From: Taudactylus pleione | Lineage: Eukaryota; Chordata; Amphibia; Anura; Myobatrachidae | DNA: 64,000 nucleotides | Direction of reading: 5' to 3' | Assembly: GCA_031769625.1 (NCBI GenBank) | Contig: JAUIMM010000015.1 | Span: 30,162,501-30,226,500, forward strand | Shown here: positions 33,421 to 45,368 of the stretch, piece by piece | Layout of the letters: the number at the start of each line of letters is the position of its first letter | Position numbering within the stretch: position 1 is the stretch's first letter | Program-made: the position numbers and the translations under genes | The notes under the pieces: generated by a model | What the model saw: only the letters and a program-made list of their open reading frames with translations | What the model was told of the DNA's origin: nothing | Database searches by the model: none

Positions 33421-33898
33421 GATCACGGTAATCCAGCAGACTGGTGCAAACCATGACAGTGACATTACTGCAATAGGTGTATGGTCTGTAATACCAGCGC
33501 ACATTGGATTGTTTCCATCACTAGCTATCTGATATTTTGGGCCCTGCTTTGGGTTTCTCCCACCTACAGCTTTCAGTAAAGTTACAGCTATTACCCACAT
33601 AATTATTTTGTTAGGGGCAATTAAATCAGTAAAGTATACAGTAATGGAAACAGTATCAAACAAAGATATGCAATTTTACAGTAATATCTATTGAAACATA
33701 AGAGCCACATTTATAATTTGGAGATTGTACTGGCAACCAGAACTAATAGGCAGTGCTTTGGCTCTTTTTCAGGTGTTTGCCTGAGGTATAGGTACCTCAT
33801 TGTGTTTTATCTCCAGCAGGTTGTATGCAGAGCCCCAACTTTGGTTGTAGCCTGGCTACCAGAATGGGCAAAACCAGAAATGCTATTATATTGTGAAC
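33421..33898. other. No feature seen
   Basis: Ordinary sequence leading into the minisatellite. Confidence 0.4.
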
Positions 33899-35040
33899 GG
33901 TTACCTTTGCTGTCCCAGAACAATGGCACTCTCCATATTAGGTTACCTTTGCTGTCCCAGAACAATGGCACTCTCACTATTAGGTTACATTTGCTGTCCC
34001 AGAACAATGGCACTCTCACTATTAGGTTACATTTGCTGTCCCAGAACAATGGCACTCTCACTATTAGGTTACATTTGCTCCCAGAACAATGGCACTCTCA
34101 CTATTAGGTTACATTTGCTGTCCCAGAACAATGGCACTCTCACTATTAGATTACCTTTGCTCCCAGAACAATGGCACTCACTATTAGGTTACCTTTGCTC
34201 CCAGAACAATGGCACTCTCACTATTAGGTTACATTTGCTCCCAGAACAATGGCACTCTCACCATTAGGTTACCTTTGCTGTCCCAGAACAATGGCACTCT
34301 CACTATTAGGTTACATTTGCTGTCCCAGAACAATGGCACTCTCACTATTAGGTTACATTTGCTGTCCCAGAACAATGGCACTCTCACCATTAGGTTACCT
34401 TTGCTGTCCCAGAACAATGGCACTCTCACTATTAGGTTACCTTTGCTATCCCAGAACAATGGCACTCTCACTATTAGGTTACCTTTGCTATCCCAGAACA
34501 ATGGCACTCTCACTATTAGGTTACCTTTGCTCCCAGAACAATGGCACTCTCACTATTAGGTTACCTTTGCTCCCAGAACAATGGCACTCTCACTATTAGG
34601 TTACATTTGCTCCCAGAACAATGGCACTCTCACTATTAGGTTACCTTTGCTCCCAGAACAATGGCACTCTCACTATTAGGTTACCTTTGCTCCCAGAACA
34701 ATGGCACTCTCACTATTAGGTTACCTTTGCTGTCCCAGAACAATGGCACTCACTATTAGGTTACATTTGCTGTCCCAGAACAATGGCACTCTCACTATTA
34801 GGTTACCTTTGCTATCCCAGAACAATGGCACTCTCACTATTAGATTACCTTTGCTCCCAGAACAATGGCACTCACTATTAGGTTACCTTTGCTCCCAGAA
34901 CAATGGCACTCTCACTATTAGGTTACATTTGCTCCCAGAACAATGGCACTCTCACTATTAGGTTACCTTTGCTCCCAGAACAATGGCACTCTCACTATTA
35001 GGTTACCTTTGCTCCCAGAACAATGGCACTCTCACTATTA
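33899..35040. repeat. 40/42-bp minisatellite, 28 copies
   Basis: The unit is GGTTACCTTTGC, then TCCCAGAACAATGGCACTC, then TCACTATTA. Two main length classes occur: 40 bp (CTCCCAG) and 42 bp (CTGTCCCAG or CTATCCCAG); three units lose a further CT. Substitutions such as CATTTG for CCTTTG are shared by runs of adjacent units. Open frames on both strands arise from the repeat and are not taken as genes. Confidence 0.95.
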
Positions 35041-36006
35041 GGGACCCAAACACAATAAATAAATTGATCATCAACAGTCTAGATTTCTGCAAGTGCTTTT
35101 TCTACTATTGTACCAAGAATTCTGGCTTTGAAACGTTAAACTATGAACAACATAAACAAAGCTACAGGGGCACAAGCATGTCTTATATTGATCCATTTGT
35201 TTGCAAAAGGTCAAAGGTTGGTCATTAACAAAGAAACTTAGCCCAATTACACAACAGTCATTTGCCAAATACTTATCACAACTGACATCTTTCCTAAACA
35301 GCTCATATCCTGAAAGCGTGTTATCATTGTCGGCCACAATACATTTTTTTTTACATAGAATAAAATTACACTTACTATTTTTAAAGGTATATGGGTCAGT
35401 ACATGAAATATAGGACACAATACATGAAAATTAAATATCATAAAAGCTAATATTTTAGTATATTTATGCTGCTAAAAGATCGTAGTATTTTAATGTCACA
35501 GTGACTTCAGATGATGTAGTTAATGTTGGTGACTAGTTCTATGTTGAATATGATGGAAAGAGTTACCCAGGTGACATCAAGGACATCAGGGATGGTGAAT
35601 ACTTAGTGAGCACAATGGAGCAAACTGGCAGCAACTGAAAATGGCTATCACCACCAGATGAAAGATTTTATACATATCCACAGTTAAATCAGGAAGATAA
35701 ACAGGTCTACATTGATTAGTTCACGTGGATTCTACAGGTTTGAGTAATTTGTATCAGAACCCTTTGACTGGGGACAGAAATGTAACGCGAGTCACAAGTC
35801 AAAACTGATTTTAAGTATAGTTTGGTAATACACAGTTTTTTGCTTGTGTCAATCATGAGTTTAGGGTCTTATAAGTGTATAGTATAACAATCATAGTAAA
35901 ATAATTAGGAGAGCAGGTTTAAATAAATATATAATTCCCCTCAGTTCCTGTGTCCATTCTGTTGTAACATGAGTCACGGATATAAACAATAAAATGTAAC
36001 TACTCA
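35041..36006. other. Low-repeat sequence
   Basis: AT-rich sequence without repeat ends or recognised coding similarity. Confidence 0.4.
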
Positions 36007-36350
36007 AGGTGCCCACACACATAGCGATATTCTACAGGATCTGGCCAATTCCGACGCATTGGAACGACAGATCATGTAAAATATGGCCAAATTGGGAGTA
36101 AATCGGGAGTCCCCACTCCCGCTCATGATGCGATGTGCGTCCCCGCTGGTCGCACATCGCATCGTCAGATCTGCCGTGCAGTAGGGCAGATCTGACAATC
36201 TAGGACACGATGCACTGTAAAAAGTCTGGATTCAGGAGAGATCGTATGAAGGTTGGACACCGAATCGTGTGCAGAGCTGCTGGGGAGAGTTTCAAGGGAA
36301 ATCGTACACATCGGCTGATCGTGAGCAATTCGCTATGTGTGTGGGCACCA
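36007..36350. repeat. Short TIR element, GGTGCCCACACAC end type
   Basis: The left end AGGTGCCCACACACATAGCG and the right end CGCTATGTGTGTGGGCACC are a near-perfect 19 bp inverted pair. The interior has CGATGTGCGTCC/GGTCGCACATCG-like inverted words. No clean target duplication. Functionally similar in layout to the GGTACACAC family. Confidence 0.8.
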
Positions 36351-36588
36351 TAAGAGTGAAAATATTTTTCTGCTTCTAAGCATTAATTATGACTACCTAC
36401 CCCATATATTATTGTCATATTTTTAAAATATTGAATTTCAGCTTTATTTTTTTGTGTGGTGCATTTAAAACTTCTAAAAATGAACATGAAATGTAGTGTG
36501 AGTCACATGACCCATATGTATCTATAGCCAAAGAGAAGCATAAATATATTGGCTATCTAAAAAGGGTAAAATTCTCTTATGACATTCA

Positions 36589-37128
36589 GGGCCTGATTCA
36601 GACCCACTCGCGAGCGGCTGTCCGCTCGCAAGTGGGTCGATGTTATGGACTGAGCATGCGCACGACGGAGGGAGCTCCGTCGTGCGCATGCGCCAGACGC
36701 GATGAGCGAAGGAAAGTCCTTCGCTCGTTGTGTCCGATCAAAGGGGGCGTGCTGTCAATGTTGATTGACAGCACGCCCCCTTTGGTGGGCGTGCCGGGGG
36801 CGTGCCTCCCTGACGGGGGCGTTCCCACGGGAACGCCTCCCGTCAGAAGCCGGCCCACTGACATCACTAGTGATGTCAGTGGGAGTGATTTTGGCTCTGA
36901 TAGAGCCAAAATCACTCCGGAGCTTGTGGTTGAAAACCTCAACCGCAGGCTCCGGCTCGCAAATTCGATGGTCGCGATGGTCTCGACCATCACAATGCAC
37001 GCTCGTATAGCCTGTGGGTGGTGACCCACAGCTATACGAGCGTCCAGGAGGACGCTCCATGAAAATGGAGCCCGGCCCTCATTCAGAGCGTGCGCTCTGC
37101 TCAGAGCGTACGGCTCTGAATGAGGGCC
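36589..37128 (+). repeat. Hairpin-chain MITE, full-length diverged copy, TSD TCA
   Basis: This 540 bp element is flanked by TCA at 36586-36588 and 37129-37131. All hairpins are present. Arms differ from the 281 copy on both sides at matching positions, for example GACCCACTCG with CAAGTGGGTC, and GAGTGATTTTGG with CCAAAATCACTC. One arm is TGACGGGGGCG with CGCCTCCCGTCA. The right terminus has drifted to CTGAATGAGGGCC. Confidence 0.93.
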
Positions 37129-37131
37129 TCA

Positions 37132-37824
37132 ATACTCAAACAGAGCAGCATTTTAATAACAAATACATGTTTTACAGTATTCTATATTAAACTGGTAATG
37201 ACACTCTGCTAAAAAGTTGGGTGCTATCACACATTCTCCCATGATACCGAATAAATGGGTGGAGAACAGACAGCAGGAAAGACAGCAGGATAAGACATAG
37301 AAAAATATACAGCAGAAGGGGTAAACTCATTAGTGAGCTCTGAGAAGTGTCTCCCTGCCAGCCCAGCTTTACGTCATAATGAGTGGCAATTAGGCCCCTC
37401 ATAAAATATCCCTACCCCAGACACCATTTCTAATTATGCTTGGCAGCAGCGTGCTCTATGCTTGAATGGCTAGTAAGGTCCCCCCTTTCACCATTTTTAA
37501 ACAATTACTGTCCTGACCCTTCACATGTGGGTGTAGGAAGGTGCCATTAACTCCCACTGATGACATCACTAGCAGCTCCGCACCGAGGGGGTGATTCAGA
37601 GATGGACACCAATAGCATTGCGGCTTCATCTTTTGACGCAAAAGCAATGCTAAAATATGCTAATGCAGCAGCAGAGGCGTCTGAGGACAACAAAAAAATG
37701 CCCCCTGCCAGCACTGCAGATCCGATTACTGCGTCCAAAGACTTCGGCCAGCTGAGTAAGCTTGGTCAGACTGGCCCACCGGACCTGCTCAGCCAGTAAA
37801 TCTGCATTAAAGACATCAGGCCCA
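37132..37824. other. Possible degraded GGGNNTGATTCAG relative, otherwise nothing
   Basis: GGGGGTGATTCAGAG at 37589 and ACATCAGGCCC near 37813 resemble degenerate ends of the Harbinger-like group. The interior shares GCTAATGCAGCAGCAG-type words with the element at 63512-63852. No target duplication was resolved. Confidence 0.35.
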
Positions 37825-38420
37825 GACTTTTAGCCATTCACATCAGTCCCTGCCCCAGGGAAGCTTACAACCTATGTTCGCTATCACATGTACAAACACA
37901 CACTAGTGTAGCGTTCCCGCTAAGCTGTTTCAGCGGGGCACCGCGCCCTGCCCTATTTCTAAAGGGCAAAAAGCACCCTGCCCTCTGGCGCGGTGCCCCA
38001 CTGAAACAGCCTGCGAGTTCTGTCCCCTTCTGTAGGCCACAGTGTCCCGCGGGTGTGGAAAACAGCGGTGCAGCAGTCACCGCCGGTGAATTGATGCCAG
38101 GCGCATGCGCCAGGCATCCATTCACAGTGACCGCAGCACTTGGGGGCTGTCCGGCATGTCCGTACGTGCCAGGCACGCCTACCGGAGCGACGAAAAACGG
38201 GACACGTCTTTAACGGGACCTTTTCTTTATCCACGCCCCCGCACAAGTGCCCTTTTTCTAGGTCCGGCGCCGGACCTAGAGTGAACACTACTAGTGTTAA
38301 TGTTTTGATGGGAGCCAATTAACCCATCAGTATATTTTTGGCGTGTAGGAGGAAATCTGAGTACCCGGATGAAACCAATGCAAGCACGGACTATACAAAC
38401 TCTACAGTCATTAGCTCCTC
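37825..38420. repeat. Dispersed GGGAGGAAACC repeat, split by a hAT-like MITE
   Basis: CATCAGTCCCTGCCCCAG at 37839 and GTTTTGATGGGAGCCAATTAA at 38302 are consecutive blocks in the copy at 20838-21195. Here they are separated by the element at 37910-38289. The right part continues with AGGAGGAAATCTGAG and ACAAACTCTACAG. Confidence 0.75.
37910..38289. repeat. hAT-like MITE, 8-bp TSD ACTAGTGT
   Basis: This 380 bp element starts AGCGTTCCCGCTAAG and ends CTCTAG-rich (RC AGTGTTCACTCTAGG), an imperfect inverted end. ACTAGTGT is exact at 37902-37909 and 38290-38297. It contains CTGTTTCAGCGGGGCACCGC and its inverted counterpart at about 37985-38012. A relative is at 49267-49565. Confidence 0.88.
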
Positions 38421-40589
38421 TCCCCAGCGTGTTATCATAGTCAGTGTCCGAAAAAAGCAAGCAGGTAGATGCAAGTGAGTAGTGGTAACAAGTAAATATT
38501 AAAATACAAGCGCACTTTCAGGCAGGTCATTATCAAAATACATAGTCAGGGTAAGGCTAAAAGAAAATAAAAAAAGAAAATATTGAAATACCACCGCTTA
38601 GTAAATTTACCCCTATGTGTTTACTCGTCTTTTAAATGGACCTTGTATTTCTATTGCTAAACTCAATAGAGGGGTTCTGTTACTCACTACAAAAATCTGG
38701 CAGTGAGAAAGAAGAAAAAGATTTTAACTCACAAATTCCAATCAAAAAGGAATCTGGTTTGGAAAATACAATGGCATCATTGTTAAAGCAGGCAATAAGA
38801 TTCTTCAGAGGTCAGCTCTGAGACCTTATCATCAGTTTCATGAAAGCCTGCCAAAAGGCGGTCCGGACAAAAAAGGAAATCTCACGAATACAACAACCTG
38901 TTTAATTACATAACATGTTACCAATCACGTCAACATAAGAACATGAAAGATCTAGAAACAAAATGATGTGATGATGTAAGGCTGACAAGAAAAATTGAGA
39001 AGGGAAAATTGAACCACAGTATATAAATATATCCCGTCTGGTTATGTTAGTCACTGCTTATGTTTCACAACACTAAAACATTCTGCCTAAATTAGAATTT
39101 TTCTTTGATATATTTAATCTTGTGCAAGTGTAACCTGTCTGTCACACAGAATCACACACAACTAGTTTGATCAAATGTCTAAAAGCAATATAAAGAAAAG
39201 ATACTTTTTATAAACTAATGTAACCTGTTGTATGCTTCCTTCCTGCCTCCACTACTTAGGTGTGGAACATTGAAAATAGATACTGATGGGTCAGGGGAGG
39301 ACTGGGGGAGTGACGTAAAGTGCACGTCTAGTGCACAGTTTAAATTAACTCAAGAGAACGCTAATGAATTGGATTTTGAACTCTCACTTTCAGTTGATTT
39401 AATGATGAGCTCTTGTTTTACTGATTGCGCCAATAACAATAGAAGCTGCACCCTAAGCACTTTGTAATGCCTTCTGAAATGTCCTGCCTGCAAACACCTA
39501 TAGTTTGAGCACAGCTGTAAAGTACCTACAGCAGCACTCCTTTTATTTAAGATCTGAGAGTCAATATGAACCCACATAGAACAAATTACCATTACATAAA
39601 AGTGGAGGAGTTCCAGGTCAGGCTGAACAGTGCTAACTTTGCAATGCAACATTATTAAACAGAAGTCAGCAATATCTTACCATGCAATGTACTCACATGC
39701 TGCACAGGAGACTAAACCAACTTGTTCCAGCTTCATCCTAATCAGTGTTCCCTCACCCACTCCAAAAATGTTCCTGCTTCTTCCAAGTCAGTCCCCCTCT
39801 CACCACCATGCATGCAGGACTTTTCCTGTAATTCATGACTCATATTCCTGTGGCGAATGTTTAAGCAACCAGTGCGTTGCCTGTTGTTCCTGACTTCTTT
39901 GCACTGAAAGCCTACATGCTCGGTCGGGTAAAGGGTAAATGTAGGAGGGATCCCATTGTATATAAGCAATATACTGTATATCATTTTACTTAAAATGTGT
40001 TTTACATATATTACACGCTTTCTTTAATACACCCACAGAAAACTGCCCTACAATTATGATTCATGAGGAGCACTGTAGGAAGCCTCCACCTTGGGCGTCA
40101 TAATACATTATCCCCGTCTTGATGTTGGCAAGCTTTGCTCAGACTGCTTTAAGTGAACTGGACTCTCTGTTGTATTACAACAACAGTACTCGCTCACTCC
40201 TGGCTGCTGTTGGCCTTAGGAGATGGGGCTTGCGGAAAGTTGAATAGCTTCTCAATTACAGCTTCTACCACATAGTTACATCTCTGGTGCAGAATCTACT
40301 AAATGGCGATTTGGCCAGTTTGGAAACCAGCGATTTGGCCCTTCAAACTGCTGGATTTTGTTTTCATTAACGATATGTAAAATAAAGAAAATATCAAACA
40401 TTACAAAAACACAGTTCCACAACAAAAAACAAATTGGGACACTTAATTTTACTTATTTACAGAGGCAATATTGGTTACTCATTTATTATTGCTACAGGGA
40501 ACATTTTATTTATTAAATTTAAGGAGAATGCTTTATTTGATAAAGGGGGCAGCAAAATTACATATTTATGTAATAAAGGGGACAAAATA
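38421..40589. other. Low-repeat sequence
   Basis: No arrays, terminal repeats or recognisable protein similarity over 2.1 kb. It is one of the cleaner stretches of the window. Confidence 0.4.
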
Positions 40590-40689
40590 ATTGAAAAAAA
40601 ATAAACAAACAAGGGCACTACAAGTTATTAGAGTATCAGTGGGATACAATGATAGATTTATTGAATTGGGATACCAGGTTTCAATTACT

Positions 40690-41035
40690 GATACCCCTTT
40701 CACGCTACAAGCAATAACCTGGGTTATTGAACATGAACTTGCAGCAACCCAGGTTACTGTGCAGTGTGAAATAAGCCAGGTCAAGAGACACGGCATTTCA
40801 ATCCTGGTCACGAGAAGGGTTGAACCGATGTTCAACCCGGCTCGCGATGTAGTGTGAATTGGCAACCCAGGTCAATGCATAGGAAGAGCCAGTGCTTGGA
40901 CATGAGATCATCTCCAAGTGCCGGCTCACCACGTGATGGTGTTGATGTCATCAACTCGGCATTAGTGCCAGGTCGGGCCGTCAGTCTACAAGGGGTCTTA
41001 GGCGGGTCAAACCCGGAATGGACCTGTGAACAAAA
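40690..41035. repeat. Possible MITE with CCCCTTTCACGCTACA end
   Basis: It opens with ACCCCTTTCACGCTACAAGC and has internal inverted words such as AATAACCTGGGTTATT. The right end near GGTCAAACCCGG is not clearly matched, so the boundaries are weak. Confidence 0.4.
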
Positions 41036-41439
41036 TATTATATATATCTCCATATCCAGAAAAAAAAAATGCCCTTATTTTGCGCTATGATGTGAAAATA
41101 ATTGCTGCTCCTCAAGTGGAACCCCTGTTAGTGGGAACAAACAAATCTAAATACAAAAACAATACTAGAGGGCACAAATATAAATATTGAAAATCCTTTT
41201 GATGTGTTGTAGTTAATACCAAATGGAATATCCAGAGAAAAGTTCCTTTATAAACAAATGTTCAAATCAAATTATTATTCTCTTTGATAGACACTCCAAT
41301 AAAGTTGATAGTAGATTTCATAGGCTCCAAATAAATTTCTAAAAAAATCAAGCTTGATCTTGGGATTAGAACACACCTCAATTTGGCAAGCAGCCTCAAA
41401 TGATTTGTCCACCCTAGGGACATCATTTAGCCAGCTTTC

Positions 41440-41637
41440 TGTTGGATCTTTTTATTATTAAATTTGCAAAAATCTCAAAAAAAACTTTTTTACACGTTGT
41501 CATTATGGGGTATTGTGTGTAGAATTTTGAGGACAAAAAATCATTTATTCGATTTTGGAATAAGGCTGTAACATAACAAAATGTGGAAAATGTGAAGCGC
41601 TGTGAATACTTTACGGATGCACTGTATATATTAAATA
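41440..41637. repeat. Tc1-like 3' end remnant
   Basis: The blocks ACGTTGTCATTATGGGGTAT, TGTGTAGAATTTTGAGG, CATAACAAAATGTGG and the end GGATGCACTGTA match the terminal region of a widespread Tc1 family. Only this end is present. Confidence 0.65.
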
Positions 41638-41840
41638 TATCTCTGTGTGTGCATACATGTGTTAAACAGGAGAAAAGCAGTCAACCTGATATCCCTACTA
41701 CTGTAGAACTACTTTGAAGAAACTGCGCTTTGGCCTCTCTCCAATTCAAGCACCTGCTTACTCCATGTCCTAGACACTACTTACGGGGCACCCTGCATGA
41801 ACATTGCAAGGGGATAACACTTGCTTAATACACTTCTGAG

Positions 41841-42016
41841 GGGGTCTATTTACTAAGCAGTGTTAGGAGACAGAGCGAAAAGTGATAAGGTGTCAGCCAA
41901 TCAGCTCCCAACTGTCATTTTTCAAACACAGCCTGTGAGATGACAGTTAGGAGCTGATTGGCTGGCACCTTATCACTTTCACTCTGTCTCATAACACTGC
42001 TTAGTAAATAGACTCC
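41841..42016. repeat. Near-perfect palindromic MITE
   Basis: This 176 bp element is almost entirely two inverted arms of about 80 bp. GGGGTCTATTTACTAAGCAG pairs with CTGCTTAGTAAATAGACTCC, and CCAATCAGCTCC pairs with GGAGCTGATTGG. TGAG is present on both sides (41837-41840 and 42017-42020); it could be a 3- or 4-bp duplication. Confidence 0.85.
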
Positions 42017-42020
42017 TGAG

Positions 42021-42711
42021 TGTTTTAAGTCTTACCCATACAGCTCCTGCTCGCCACCCTGGACACTCTCCCCAGCTGGAACTCAGCGGCCCGGCTGTGA
42101 GCATCTGCTCATATACCCTAACCCTCTCCCTTAATCCCTAACACTAATACCCAAAACTCTCACAATTAATCCTACTACCCTAACACCCCATCCCTTACCC
42201 TAATATTATAACATTAATATCCTAACCAAACCCTATTTCAACTCTACCCCTAACCCTAATAACCACACCCTTAAAGGGCAGACTAGATGGGCCAAATTGT
42301 ATCAGGAGACGGCCAGTGCTACTTAGAATTGGTCAGGCTGCATTTGTTTGGCCCCACCCTTCCAGGACAGATGATGAATAGCATAGCCTGTTACTAAAGG
42401 AGAGGGCAGGTTATTTATTTTACTATTGAGATGCAGAATAGCTCATATTGCATGCACCACTCACAACCAGCTCTTATTCCCAGCTACATCTATGGCCCTT
42501 TTTCTGGTGGTTTGCCAAAAGAGAACATTAATAAATATGTTGCTTTGCAAAAGGGCGATTTTCTAGCAGTTTTGGCTTTAGTTTATCTTTTGAATTGAAA
42601 AGTGCCAAAGAAACAAAAATTCAATTCAGGTAAAGTGTCCTTAAATTTGCCCCCTTGTGGTTTAGCTTTACTGAAATCTCAGAGACTTGTATCATGGAAT
42701 GCCAAGAGTAA
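42021..42711. other. CCCTAA-like degenerate stretch, otherwise nothing
   Basis: About 42115-42260 has scattered CCCTAAC and CCTAATA words without a regular period. No terminal repeats. Confidence 0.45.
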
Positions 42712-42983
42712 AGGCCCCCATACACGGTGCGATGGCACCGTGCGAGGCGACAGGGGATCCGTTATCCCATATACTCCCCCCTCTCTCACCCGCATAGCAA
42801 TCCTTGGGTTTGCACATCTCGTCCCCTGATCTTATGGTTCTGCAGAAAGATCAGGAAGTGCGATGTATGACCCCACGGGAGCGCGCTCAGCCCGACATCA
42901 GGGCCATACACGGTGCGATATAGCAGGCAAATCACACCAATCAGTCAGATCACCTGCTTTATCGCCCCCATGTATGGGGGCCT
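42712..42983. repeat. Short TIR element, AGGCCCCCATACAC ends, TSD TAA
   Basis: The left end AGGCCCCCATACACGG and the right end CCCCCATGTATGGGGGCCT; TAA flanks it (42709-42711 and 42984-42986). GGGCCATACACGGTGCGAT recurs internally at about 42900. Confidence 0.8.
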
Positions 42984-43517
42984 TAAGGCTTTATTTCTGC
43001 ATCAATAAAGACAGAGGGGAATTCAATTCAAAGCGATGGACGTTAAATGCCAATCTGGAATGGCACATCGCACCTGCAGGCATTGTGCCCCGCTACTACA
43101 AATGGTTAATATGTGCCCAGCTAGCGGTTTATAAACCACCACATTCATTTTGTTGCTCATGTAAAATACTGATCTTTATTGTGAAGCTTCCTTGGGTCTG
43201 AAACTTCACAATTATATAACTATCTATAAAGTGAATATCATACTCATAAACTCAAACTGTACACAACAGGCCATGAAATTCAGTGACTAAAAAGAATTAA
43301 ACTGCTTTTTCTTATGTGCATATATATGATGCGCATGGCCCTTTATAAGCATGGAATGCAACTATAAATGCATGGCATATTTACCATTTAAAAAGTCTCT
43401 CTCTAGTTAAATATATTAATCATTGCAGTGCTCACCACATTTTAATAGCAGTAACGCACATGTAATGCAGTGTGACAGCCATTTTCTGCAGTTAACTTAT
43501 TTTAATATGGTCTAAAT

Positions 43518-43847
43518 TAGGGGTGGGGAACCTTTTTCCTGCCGAGGGCTATTTTGATATATATGACATTATTTCTGGGCCTGGTTTAGGCCATGCCCCC
43601 TCTGAATGGCGTCACATGGGGGCAGGGCCACAATCGCCAGTGATTACAGCTGTAATGGGCAGTGGTGTGACTGTCTGAAGCATCCTAAGGATGCTCCAGG
43701 TGGCACTGCTGCATAGATTCTGGCTGCATTGTGCCATTTTAGGCACCCTGATAGCCAGATGAAGCTAGCAGAAAAAAGCTCTGTGGGCCAGACCAAATGA
43801 TGCCGAGGGCCTTATAAGGCCCCCGGGCAGGAGGTTCCCCATCCCTG
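43518..43847. repeat. hAT-like MITE, 8-bp TSD GTCTAAAT
   Basis: This 330 bp element starts TAGGGGTGGGGAACC and ends GGTTCCCCATCCCTG. GTCTAAAT is exact at 43510-43517 and 43848-43855. The first base is T rather than the expected C. GCCGAGGGC occurs inverted inside both ends. Confidence 0.92.
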
Positions 43848-43855
43848 GTCTAAAT

Positions 43856-45368
43856 GATGTTCAGTGTGCACTGATTGTGTCATGCTCAGAGTTTATAATT
43901 ATTATCTATCAGAAAATCAGTTTGTTATTGTCTGATCAGAATAAGCCCTGGTAAGTTAAAAAATATATATATTGCGGTTCATTGGTGCCTGGGCTACAGG
44001 AGCCTTATTATACTTCACTATAACTAACCAAAAACCTCAACTTAAATATGCAGTGAAAGTGCAGTCTTTTATTTGAGTGCTGCTAGCATGCCCACACTAT
44101 CAGACCTGTCCTACATCTGTGTTGCTGGTAGTAGTGCAGAGATTACCATTTTGACAGTGTACGCTTGCAGGTGGTATATTTGTACACTCCAGTATGGCCC
44201 AGGGTACAGGTTATTGATAGCTAGCAGTCTGTCGCTGTGTAGACGTAGGTCAATTGTGCAATCCTATCAAGGGACTACCGCATGGAAGCAGGTGCACTCA
44301 TAGCGGTTATAGGGTATACGGGAATAATGGTTTCCAGATTCCAATGCATTTTAGCCCTTTAGGGCTTTTATCAGGGAACGTGATGTGTTAGGATCTTGGC
44401 AGGTTTAATTAGTGCCTTTATTGAAATAGGGGACCTATTGATCCCGATGCAATCAATCTAGGTGCCTCCTGGTTGCCAACTGGTGAGCGTACCATATTCC
44501 TAATATTCCTAGAAAGTACTAGGTGTATTGAGACAGGTTGCACACAAGTCCCTTATACAGACAGAATTTTAATGTTTTCGCACTCCGCATTCTCCATAGC
44601 CAAGAGCATGCATCGACAGACAATTCTCGGTCCCTCTCCAGTTGCGGCTAACTGGGTGGTAAAGGGGTGTCCGGACATAGGCTAAGTTTAGGGGAGGTCA
44701 TGTCATGGATGTGTTAATAGGTGTTGTGGTATATGCTATGTTGTGCTTACACAGAGATCCGTAAAACAGTGGCAAATGCCTTGCACTTAGGATAAGGCTG
44801 GTACAAGTGCGCACTAAGGGGTCTTTTCAGTTACATGCAAGGGGAAGCAACTATGTTGCCCATAATAATGACAATTCACTCACTCTGACCAATTTATCAT
44901 GCATTCATGCATGCAGAATAGATTGTGTTGGTAAAAGCACAATGCATGAAAAACACATGGCATATATCCCAGCACCAGTGTGTGAACCAGTCCTGAAAAC
45001 AGGTGCTAGTAAATTTCTAAGAAGGCTTGAAATATAGCATATATTGCCGACTGATAACCAGATTGCTACAAAAAATAAGTAAATAAAATAAATCACAACT
45101 GAAAACATTCCAAGCATGAAGGTTGGGAAATGTGCAGCACTAAAGCACATATTTCCATACATAAACATTTAAATATATAGCATTCCTATTTGCTCTTAAC
45201 ATTACCTGTATCTCATGAAGCTTGCAATTCAGGTTTAGCACATCCATCCATGTACAAGGTGGATTTCCTTGAGTTTGAAATGTTCTATATGTTCATGTTG
45301 TAAGTGCACTAAATCAAGGGCTAGGGCAGTTTTTGTTTTGTGTATACACAGTAAAATATTATATATTA
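43856..45368. other. Low-repeat sequence
   Basis: No convincing repeats or exons. A GCATTTTAGCCCTTTAGGGC segment near 44348 is a small imperfect inverted repeat. Confidence 0.35.

Noticed and set aside
33899..35040. CRISPR-like regularly spaced repeat array
   Set aside because: Units are contiguous 40/42-bp tandem copies without unique spacers, in a vertebrate genome with introns and Tc1 elements. It is a minisatellite.
39228..39467. Small acidic ORF as an exon
   Set aside because: The composition is plausible for coding, but I see no homology and no splice sites placed correctly for an exon.
42110..42260. Interstitial telomere
   Set aside because: CCCTAA-like words are irregular and degenerate, without the strict six-base period of (TTAGGG)n.
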